Positions 22,943 through 29,445 of a stretch of 38,611 bases of DNA are shown in pieces (position 1 is the first letter of the stretch; each line of letters begins with the position of its first letter). The DNA is taken from NCBI GenBank assembly GCA_030685065.1, contig JAUXQH010000152.1, positions 1 to 38,611 on the forward strand. Direction: 5' to 3'. The position numbers were made by a program, and so were the translations under genes. This DNA comes from Pseudomonadota bacterium. Its GTDB lineage: Bacteria > Myxococcota_A > UBA796 > SXON01. The notes beneath the pieces are model-generated. The model saw only the letters and a list, made by a program, of their open reading frames with translations. It was not told the origin of the DNA and did no database searches.

Positions 22943-23278
22943 ATGCTCTTGCTCCTCCTCGCCTGCACGGGCGAACCCCTCCAGGACACCGCGGCCCCCG
23001 AAGCAGTCGAAGAGGTCCCCACGGGTGATCCCTGCGAGGTGCTCGAGATCCACGTCAACGGCGACGACCCCCCCCAGGTGGGTGACGAATGGACGGTCTG
23101 GCTGTGGTGTGACGACGCCCTGATGACGGGCGCCATGCGCCTGTCCTTCGACCCGCCCGACATCGCCACGGTGTCGGAGAACAACGCGCAGTTCCTCTAC
23201 GCGGGGGACGCCATGGTGACGATTCAGGTCGGCTCGCGGCGACAGACCCGCGAGGTCAACGTCAGTCCAGCCCGCTGA
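22943..23278 (+). CDS. Small predicted lipoprotein with an Ig-like segment
   Basis: The 111-residue product begins MLLLLLACTGEPLQDTAAPE, an extremely short lipoprotein signal with lipobox LLAC (Cys8). The remainder (CEVLEIHVNGDDPPQVGDEW, AMRLSFDPPDIATVSENN, AMVTIQVGS) looks like a single Ig-like or BIG-type beta sandwich. Cys residues at CEV and WCDD may form a disulfide. Function unknown. The ATG was chosen at the signal peptide; the frame is open further upstream without a good start. Its end overlaps the convergent beta-rich protein gene by 17 bases. Confidence 0.65.
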   Translation: MLLLLLACTGEPLQDTAAPEAVEEVPTGDPCEVLEIHVNGDDPPQVGDEWTVWLWCDDALMTGAMRLSFDPPDIATVSENNAQFLYAGDAMVTIQVGSRRQTREVNVSPAR

Positions 23279-24023
23279 TCGACACCGAGATGGTCGGCGT
23301 GTTGATGACGCCCACGGTGGTGATGCGGGAGGTGAACCCCGCCTCGGCGGTGATCCACTTGAACTTCACGCCGGCCCCCACTCCCCACTCGAGCTCGTCC
23401 CCGAAGGGCAGCGACTCGACGTGGCGCTCCTCGTTGAAGAGGAAGGACGGCGTGATGGAGCCCCAGGCGTAGTACTTCTTGGGCCCGAGAATGAGCTTGA
23501 CGGGAACGTCCAGGCCGAACGCCGGATCCAGCGAGGGATCCTTGGCGTCCTCGCCTACGTAGCCATTGTAGAAGCCGAGCAGCCCGCCCGAGACGCCCCA
23601 CCACTTTTCGCGGCGTCCGAACTCGGTGCCGGCGTGGACGTCAAAACCGTTGAGGTTGGTTCCGGAAGTGTAGCTGCCGCCCGCCAGGATGTCCCCCTTC
23701 CACTTCTTCTTCCAGTACTTGATACCGACGTCGACTCCGCCGGTAATGGCGGTTCCACCATTACCGATGGTGAGCCCGCCCCCGGGAGCGACGTAGGGGC
23801 GGTAGGTCCAGCCCCAGAGCTTGCCCTTCTTGAAGTTGGTTCCGGTGTCCGCGCTCGAGCCCGAGTTGCCCGTGGACGAGTTCGAGCCCGAGCCCGACGA
23901 GCCCGAATCCCTGGATGCGCCGAAGGACTCCGCGGTCGGAAGGTCGGCCGTGATTGACGAGTCCGCCAATGGGCCCTCTACGGTTGCCGCCTCGACCATC
24001 GCAACGAAGAGCATCCACGTCAT
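23262..24023 (-). CDS. Predicted outer-membrane or surface beta-rich protein
   Basis: The 253-residue product has a short hydrophobic N-terminus (MTWMLFVAMVEAATVEG) that can act as a signal peptide. A Ser/Gly-rich linker follows (SGSSGSGSNSSTGNSGSS). The rest consists of alternating hydrophobic strands such as GGVDVGIKYWKKKWKGDILA, KYYAWGSITPSFLF and WGVGAGVKFKWITAEAGFT, typical of an outer-membrane barrel with about eight to ten strands. The ATG has GGAGG at five bases. It is divergent from the kinase gene with only 35 bases between start codons, so both promoters must overlap. Function unknown. Confidence 0.7.
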   Translation of the reverse strand: MTWMLFVAMVEAATVEGPLADSSITADLPTAESFGASRDSGSSGSGSNSSTGNSGSSADTGTNFKKGKLWGWTYRPYVAPGGGLTIGNGGTAITGGVDVGIKYWKKKWKGDILAGGSYTSGTNLNGFDVHAGTEFGRREKWWGVSGGLLGFYNGYVGEDAKDPSLDPAFGLDVPVKLILGPKKYYAWGSITPSFLFNEERHVESLPFGDELEWGVGAGVKFKWITAEAGFTSRITTVGVINTPTISVSISGLD

Positions 24024-24058
24024 CCCAACCTCCGGAAGTCTGGCTAACCTGTAAAGCA

Positions 24059-25534
24059 ATGAACGATCTCTTCCCCCTCGCATTCAAGCGCCTGCGTCCC
24101 TTGGGGCGGGGAGCCTCGGGCCGCGTGTGGCTCGCCGAGGGCCCGTCTGGGCTCGTCGCCGTCAAGTTGGCCACCACGCCGGGGGGGCTTCGTCGGGAGC
24201 TCGAGGCGCTCCGAGCGGTCCAGCACCGCTACGTGGCACGCCTCATCGACTGGTCGCCGAACGGCGACTGGATCGCGATGGAATATGCGTCGAACGAGCG
24301 CGCGGACGTCTGGGGCCGAGGGCAGCCCATGCCCGTACTCGTCGAGCTCGCCGCGCAAGCAGCAGAGGCACTCGCGCACATTCACGGCCTGGGGATGGTG
24401 CACGGAGACCTCAAGCCGTCCAACGTGCTCGTCGCGGAAGACGGTACGGCGCGCCTCATCGATCTCGGCCTCGCTCGCGGACGGGAGCTGCCGGCGCTCG
24501 ATCTCGGCGGGACACTGGGCTTCATCGCGCCGGAGATCCTCCGGGGCGAGCGCCCGGGCCCCGAGGCCGACATGTATGGGCTCGGCGTGTTGCTCTACCA
24601 CCTGCTCACCCGGCACGCGCCGTTCCGCGACGCCGACCCAGCCGCGCTCGGCTACCTGCCGCTCACGACGCTCCCCGAGCCGCCGAGCTCGCTGCGCCCC
24701 CGGCTCCCCCGCGCGCTGGACGACCTGGTGCTCGCGCTCCTGGCCCGTCGTCCCGCCTCTCGTCCCTCCCCGGCGTTGAAGGTCGCCGGGCTGCTCCGCG
24801 CGGCGTTGTCGACGCCCCCCCGCGCCCCACTGGTCGGCATGGCGCGCGAGCGGGAGATCCTCCGGCGCCACGTGGTGGACCTCCTGGACGGCAAGCCGGC
24901 CACCATCGTGCTGCACGGCACCGCGGGCAGCGGCCGCCGCACCCTGATCCGTGAGTGCGTCCGCGCGGCGCAGCGCGAGGGCGTGCGGGTGGTGCCCGGC
25001 GGGTCCGACCGGCGCGCCCTCCTCGCCGAGCTCGGCCAGGGGAGCCCCGCGATCGTCGCGCTCGACGGCAACGCCCAGGGCGTGGAGACCCTGGTGGTGC
25101 GGATCATCACCGAGCGGCCGCCGTGCCTCACGCTCGTCCGCGCCGATCGCCCCATGATGAAGACCGCCCGCCTCGGCGGCCGCCACCTGTGCCCCTCGCC
25201 CCTGTCCCTCGAGGATGTCGCGCGTGTGCTCGAGGGCCTGGAGATGGACCGCAGACGCGCCGAGGAGTTCCACCGGCTCTCGCGCGGCACGCCCGGGACG
25301 CTCCTCGGTTTGGCGCTGGGGATCTCGGTGTCCGACGATACGCTCGAGCCCATCGCGCGACAGGTGCTCGCCCTGATCTCGACCGGGCCCCAGACCATCA
25401 CCACGCTCGCCGAGCGCGTTGGCCTCTCGGAGCATCGCCTGCTCGATCACGTCGAGCCGATGATCGACCGCGGGCTCCTGACCGCGAGCGGCGATGGCGC
25501 CTGGCTGATGGAGGCGCGGACCGACAACGGGTAG
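24059..25534 (+). CDS. Serine/threonine protein kinase fused to a degenerate ATPase and winged-helix domain
   Basis: The 491-residue soluble protein has an N-terminal Hanks-type kinase: glycine loop GRGASGRV (16-23), Lys36 in VAVKL, Glu47, HGDLKPSN (115-122, HRD replaced by HGD), DLG (135-137) in place of DFG, and APE (157-159). From about residue 257 an AAA/STAND-like ATPase begins (LVGMAREREILRRHV), but its Walker A reads GTAGSGRRT (287-295), with Arg at the lysine position, and the strand PAIVALDG has no second acid. A C-terminal winged helix follows (ITTLAERVGLSEHRLLDHVE). The kinase is probably active; the ATPase part may only bind or dimerise. No membrane segment is seen. Confidence 0.88.
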   Translation: MNDLFPLAFKRLRPLGRGASGRVWLAEGPSGLVAVKLATTPGGLRRELEALRAVQHRYVARLIDWSPNGDWIAMEYASNERADVWGRGQPMPVLVELAAQAAEALAHIHGLGMVHGDLKPSNVLVAEDGTARLIDLGLARGRELPALDLGGTLGFIAPEILRGERPGPEADMYGLGVLLYHLLTRHAPFRDADPAALGYLPLTTLPEPPSSLRPRLPRALDDLVLALLARRPASRPSPALKVAGLLRAALSTPPRAPLVGMAREREILRRHVVDLLDGKPATIVLHGTAGSGRRTLIRECVRAAQREGVRVVPGGSDRRALLAELGQGSPAIVALDGNAQGVETLVVRIITERPPCLTLVRADRPMMKTARLGGRHLCPSPLSLEDVARVLEGLEMDRRRAEEFHRLSRGTPGTLLGLALGISVSDDTLEPIARQVLALISTGPQTITTLAERVGLSEHRLLDHVEPMIDRGLLTASGDGAWLMEARTDNG

Positions 25535-25547
25535 CCTGCAGGCGGGC

Positions 25548-26078
25548 CTATCCGGGGTTCGCATCCAGGTAGCGCTCGAGCGATCCGTTGACCTGCTCCA
25601 GGTTCGGACGGATGAGGGCGACGATGAACTTCTCGACCTGGGGAGCGATGCTACCCGCGAGGAAACGTGGGACACCCGGGATGTCCTTGAGGTGGATGTC
25701 GAGATTGCCCGAGAGGATCACGCGCGTGGCACCCGGCCCGGCCTCCTCGAAGCGGTTGGTGCCCCCACACTTCATGTTGTCCGTGAAGGCGCGGATCTTG
25801 ATGCTCCACGTGCACAACCACCGAGCGTCGTCCCACTCCGCATAGTCATCCCACTTGACCATCTCGGGCTTGATGATGCCCTGGACCAGCTTTGGAATCT
25901 CGCCCTTTCCCGCCCACACGTTGTGGAGCCGGACGCCGCCTGGGAAGTCCTCGCGGCTCACGACCACGATCTCCTTGATGTTGGCCATGAACGGGGCGAT
26001 CGCGGGGAGCTCGTCCCGGTAGGCACGATGCACCCGCTCGCGCGGGTGGTGGATCACGGAAGAGGCATTGATCTGCAT
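25548..26078 (-). CDS. SRPBCC/START-like domain protein
   Basis: The 176-residue product looks like a polyketide-cyclase/START superfamily protein, a helix-grip fold with a hydrophobic pocket: MQINASSVIHHPRERVHRAY at the start, GGVRLHNVWAGKGEIP, WSIKIRAFTDNMKCGGTNRF, and a C-terminal amphipathic helix FIVALIRPNLEQVNGSLERY. It may bind a lipid or hydrophobic ligand; the ligand is unknown. The ATG at 26078 has a GGAG upstream. Remarkably, it lies within the palindrome TGCATGCA that also contains the ATG of the divergent TPM-domain gene. Confidence 0.8.
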   Translation of the reverse strand: MQINASSVIHHPRERVHRAYRDELPAIAPFMANIKEIVVVSREDFPGGVRLHNVWAGKGEIPKLVQGIIKPEMVKWDDYAEWDDARWLCTWSIKIRAFTDNMKCGGTNRFEEAGPGATRVILSGNLDIHLKDIPGVPRFLAGSIAPQVEKFIVALIRPNLEQVNGSLERYLDANPG

Positions 26079-26739
26079 GCAGACTCCACCCGAGAAGCCC
26101 GCCGGGTTAACCCGCGCCGGAGCCGGGAACGGGAACTTGGTCCACACCGATGCGCGTTTCTCGGCCGCGATCGAGCGCGCGGTGAGCGAGATCGAGGTGC
26201 ACACCGACGCCGAGGTGGTGGTCGTGGCGGCGCCATGCTCCGGCTCGTACGCGGATCTCGCTTGGTTGGGCGCCGGTATCGTCGCGATCGTGGTGCTCGC
26301 GTTCTTGGTTTGGAGTCCCGTCGTCTTCGATGCGGTGTGGTTCCCGGTGGACGTGCTCGCGACCGGCGCCTTCGTCGGGTGGGCCCTCACCCGCTGGCCA
26401 CGCCTCGTGGTCGCCGCCGCCGGGGCAGCGCGCCGGGCCCGCCAGGTCCGGCAGGGCGCGCTCGCCGCCTTCACCGAGGAGAATGTCCATGCCACTGCCG
26501 AGCGCACCGGCCTGCTCGTCTACGTGAGCGCGCTCGAAGGGCGAGTCGAGCTCATCCCCGATCACGGGCTGCTGGGGAAGATCCCCGGCGCCAAATGGAA
26601 CGCGCTCCACGTGCGCGCCGACACCGTCGACGAGCTTGTCGCTGGGATCCACCGCCTCGGCGGCCTGCTCGCGGCGCACGTACCCGCCACCGCGCTGAAC
26701 GAGGACCAGATCGGCAACGCCCCGCGGCTTCGCACATGA
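26077..26739 (+). CDS. Membrane protein with TPM domain
   Basis: The 220-residue product has a TPM-type pattern: RFSAAIERAVSEIEVHTDAEVVVVAAP near the start, interrupted by two membrane segments (LAWLGAGIVAIVVLAFLVW and FPVDVLATGAFVGWAL), then ENVHATAERTGLLVYVSALE and RVELIPDHGLLGKIPGAKWN. TPM domains occur in envelope proteins linked to membrane-protein quality control. The ATG at 26077 overlaps the divergent gene's start; a TTG at 26068 with GGAAGAGG close upstream is an alternative. It ends in a 20-bp repeat whose second copy provides the start of the next gene. Two-gene unit with the Tim44-like protein. Confidence 0.75.
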   Translation: MQTPPEKPAGLTRAGAGNGNLVHTDARFSAAIERAVSEIEVHTDAEVVVVAAPCSGSYADLAWLGAGIVAIVVLAFLVWSPVVFDAVWFPVDVLATGAFVGWALTRWPRLVVAAAGAARRARQVRQGALAAFTEENVHATAERTGLLVYVSALEGRVELIPDHGLLGKIPGAKWNALHVRADTVDELVAGIHRLGGLLAAHVPATALNEDQIGNAPRLRT

Positions 26740-26764
26740 TCCTCCGGCTTCGCACATGATCCCC
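26725..26764 (+). repeat. 20-bp tandem duplication at a gene boundary
   Basis: CGGCTTCGCACATGATCC occurs at 26725-26742 and again at 26745-26762, a 20-bp period with two differing bases in the spacer. Each copy contains the string ACATGA. In copy one it holds the TPM-gene stop overlapping an ATG; in copy two it holds the start of the Tim44-like gene overlapping a second stop. Confidence 0.9.
26736..26759 (+). CDS. Seven-codon relay open reading frame between two genes
   Basis: ATG at 26736 overlaps the TPM-gene stop TGA at 26737. The frame reads MILRLRT and ends in TGA at 26757, which overlaps the ATG at 26756 of the next gene. It appears to be a by-product of the 20-bp duplication that keeps an ATGA reinitiation junction at both ends. 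Translation is not shown. Confidence 0.35.
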   Translation: MILRLRT

Positions 26765-28186
26765 TGGCTCCTGTGGCTCACGTCCGCCTGGGCCCGCGCG
26801 GGTGGCGGCCAGGGCTACTCGGGCGGCGGCGGCGGATCCTCGAGCGGGGGCGGCGGCTTCTCGAGCGGCGGAGGAGACGGGGACGGCATCGGCCTGCTCA
26901 TCTGGCTCGTCTTCGAGCACCCTGTCATCGGCATTCCCGTCGTGATCGGCGTCGCCATCGTCGTGGTCGTCATGAAGTCGCAGCAGCGCGACGTTCGGCA
27001 GGTTCACCGTACTCACCCGGTCCGCCCCGCGGTGTCGGGCGCGCCGCTGGCGCCGTTGCGCGCGCGGGATCCCAGCTTTTCGGAGCCGCTCTTCCTCGAC
27101 CTCGCGCGGCTGGTCTATACGCGGGCGCACGAGGCGCGCGGGATCGGCGATTGGGATTCCCTCGCCCCCTTCGTGGCAGAGCCCGTGACCGTCGCGCTGA
27201 AGGCGCGGGCGCCCGGCGCGCCCGTGCGGGACGTGGTGCTCGGCAGCACGCGAATCGAGCGCGCTTCGGTCGAAGGCGCGACCGCACGGCTGGTCGTCCT
27301 GTTCGAGGGCAACCTGACCGAAGGTACACGCAAGCGCTTCGTCCGCGAGCGGTGGACGTTCGTGCGCGCCGCGGACACGCTCTCCCCTGGGCCAGATCGC
27401 ATGCGGGTCCTGGCGTGCCCGAGCTGCGGGAGCCCGATCGACACGACGCCCGAGGGCCGCTGCCGCAATTGTGACAACGTGATCACGGATGGCCGGCTCC
27501 AGTGGCAGGTCGCCGACGTGAAGGTGCTGTCGGATGACGCGGCCCCGCCCCTCCAGCTGACGCGGGGCGCGGGCGTAGAAGTCGGGACCGAGCTTCCGCT
27601 CGTGCTCGCGCCGGACCTCCCGGCCCAGCTGCGGGCGTTCCAGGCGCGCCACCCCGAGTTCAGGTGGGAAGGGTTTCGCGCCCGGGCGGTCGAGGTGTTC
27701 ACCCGCATCCAGCAGGCCTGGAGCGACGGGAAGTGGGAGGGGGCACGCCCCTTCGAGACCGACTTCCTCTTTCAGCAGCACCGCTATTGGATTGATCGCT
27801 ACGCGGCCGAGGGGCTTCGGAACGGCTCCTCGGACATCACGGTGACCGATGTCGTGCTCGCCCGAATTACCGTTGACGCGTACGTGGAGGCCGTGACCGT
27901 GCGCATCTTCGCGAGGATGCGCGACTGGACCGAGGATCGCTCGGGGCAGGTTGTCGGCGGCAGCCGGACCAAGGACCGCATCTTCTCCGAATATTGGACC
28001 TTCCTCCGCAGCGCGGGCAAGACCGCCCGCCCGCGTGACCAGGTGGACGCCTGCCCCAGCTGCGGCGCTCCACTCGACAATGTCTCCGAGACAGGCGTGT
28101 GCGGCTATTGCGACGCCAAGATCACCGGCGGGGAGTACGACTGGGTGCTCTCCACCATCGACCAGGACGAGGCGTACCGTGGCTAG
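26756..28186 (+). CDS. Membrane-anchored protein with two Tim44-like and zinc-ribbon modules
   Basis: The 476-residue product has an N-terminal signal or membrane segment, a Gly/Ser-rich stretch (residues 16-44), a membrane segment at about 46-74 (LIWLVFEHPVIGIPVVIGVA), then two similar halves. Each half has a Tim44-like domain (TRAHEARGIGDWDSLAPFV in one, TRIQQAWSDGKWEGARPFE in the other). Each ends in a rubredoxin-like zinc ribbon, with Cys221, Cys224, Cys236, Cys239 in the first and Cys433, Cys436, Cys449, Cys452 in the second. Tim44-like domains bind membranes or membrane-bound partners. The ribbons may fold against each other. It is coupled to the TPM gene upstream, a pairing that suggests an envelope role. 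Confidence 0.85.
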   Translation: MIPWLLWLTSAWARAGGGQGYSGGGGGSSSGGGGFSSGGGDGDGIGLLIWLVFEHPVIGIPVVIGVAIVVVVMKSQQRDVRQVHRTHPVRPAVSGAPLAPLRARDPSFSEPLFLDLARLVYTRAHEARGIGDWDSLAPFVAEPVTVALKARAPGAPVRDVVLGSTRIERASVEGATARLVVLFEGNLTEGTRKRFVRERWTFVRAADTLSPGPDRMRVLACPSCGSPIDTTPEGRCRNCDNVITDGRLQWQVADVKVLSDDAAPPLQLTRGAGVEVGTELPLVLAPDLPAQLRAFQARHPEFRWEGFRARAVEVFTRIQQAWSDGKWEGARPFETDFLFQQHRYWIDRYAAEGLRNGSSDITVTDVVLARITVDAYVEAVTVRIFARMRDWTEDRSGQVVGGSRTKDRIFSEYWTFLRSAGKTARPRDQVDACPSCGAPLDNVSETGVCGYCDAKITGGEYDWVLSTIDQDEAYRG

Positions 28187-28209
28187 TAGAACATTGAGCG
28201 GAGCTCACC

Positions 28210-29442
28210 ATGGCTGAGCGCAAGAGCAAGCGGAAGCAGCGCCTCGAGCTGGAGGAGACCACCCGCATCGACGCGATCCTCGGCGAGAAGGCAAGCGCGG
28301 ACAAGTTCCAGCGCGAGGCCCTGAGCCAGCGCGCGGGCGAGTCCGTGCGCTCGGGTGACGACGGCCTGGCCCGGGGCCTGGATGCTGCGCTGCGCCACCG
28401 CGGCCGCGTCGAGCGCGCCACCCACGGGTTCCACACCTACCCGGCCGGGCTCAACCCCGACGCCGCGAAGGAGCTGGTCGCGCTGGGATCCGGCCCCCTG
28501 CTCGATCCGTTCTGCGGCGGCGGCACGGTGCTCATCGAGGCCCTGCTCGCCGGGCGGGATGCGCTCGGGCTCGACGTGTCCCCGATCGCCAACCTGGTCG
28601 CGCGCGCCCGTACGGCCCGCACCACCGAAGAGGAGCGCACCACCCTCCGCGCCACGGCGCGCCGCGCCACCGAGGCCGCGTTGGCTGCGCGGAGCACGCC
28701 GACCGTGCCGGAGGAGCTCGTGCGGTGGTATGAGCCGCACGCCCTCACCGAGCTGGCGACCATCCACGACTTCATCGGGAAGGATCTGCTCCTCCGAGCG
28801 GTGTTCTCGGCCATCCTCGTCAAGACGAGCCGCCGCGAGAGCGACACGTCGAGCGCACGGACCGGCGAAAAACGCCCGCCCGGCACGGCCGGCGTGTTGT
28901 TCCACAAGAAGGCCCGCGAGTACTCCCGGATGTTGGAGTCGCTCGCGGAGACGGCGCCGGCCGGCGTGCGGGCGCGGGTGCACCGCGAGGACGCCAGAGA
29001 GCTCCGGGAGAAGGGGGGCTTCGGGCTCGTCGTCACGTCGCCGCCCTACCCCGGCGTGTACGACTACGTCACGATGCAGCAGCTGCGGCTCCTGTGGCTG
29101 GGGCTGGAGGTCGCCGATTCGCACTCGGAGATCGGCTCCCGCCGCCAGTTCCGCGCCGATCGCGCCACCGCGCTGGCCGCCTGGCATGCCGACAACCGGA
29201 AGTGGGTGCGCGCCGCCGCGCGTGCGCTCGACACCGGGGGCCGCCTGATCGTCGTCATCGGAGACGGCCAGGTGGGCGGCAAGCGCATCGACTCCTACGA
29301 GGCCATGGAGGAGGCCGCTCGCGCCGCCGGCCTGGTCCGGATCGCCCGCGCGACCGTCGAGCGTTGGGACGAGGGCGTGAACGCCATGCGGCCCGAGCAC
29401 GCGATGTTGTGGGAGAAGCGCACCGAAGTAGCCGCCGAGTAG
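28210..29442 (+). CDS. Orphan SAM-dependent DNA or RNA N-methyltransferase
   Basis: The 410-residue product has SAM motif LLDPFCGGGTVLIEAL (97-112) before the catalytic motif VVTSPPYPGVYDYVTM (274-289). The order I then IV and the TSPPY tetrad fit amino-methyltransferases that act on adenine N6 or cytosine N4, or on tRNA guanine in related families. LDVSPIANLVARARTARTTE after motif I recalls predicted DNA methylases. No restriction endonuclease gene or specificity subunit is next to it, so if it acts on DNA it is an orphan. The ATG follows GAGCGGAG at about six bases. It converges on the lipase gene with three bases between stops. Confidence 0.8.
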   Translation: MAERKSKRKQRLELEETTRIDAILGEKASADKFQREALSQRAGESVRSGDDGLARGLDAALRHRGRVERATHGFHTYPAGLNPDAAKELVALGSGPLLDPFCGGGTVLIEALLAGRDALGLDVSPIANLVARARTARTTEEERTTLRATARRATEAALAARSTPTVPEELVRWYEPHALTELATIHDFIGKDLLLRAVFSAILVKTSRRESDTSSARTGEKRPPGTAGVLFHKKAREYSRMLESLAETAPAGVRARVHREDARELREKGGFGLVVTSPPYPGVYDYVTMQQLRLLWLGLEVADSHSEIGSRRQFRADRATALAAWHADNRKWVRAAARALDTGGRLIVVIGDGQVGGKRIDSYEAMEEAARAAGLVRIARATVERWDEGVNAMRPEHAMLWEKRTEVAAE

Positions 29443-29445
29443 TCG

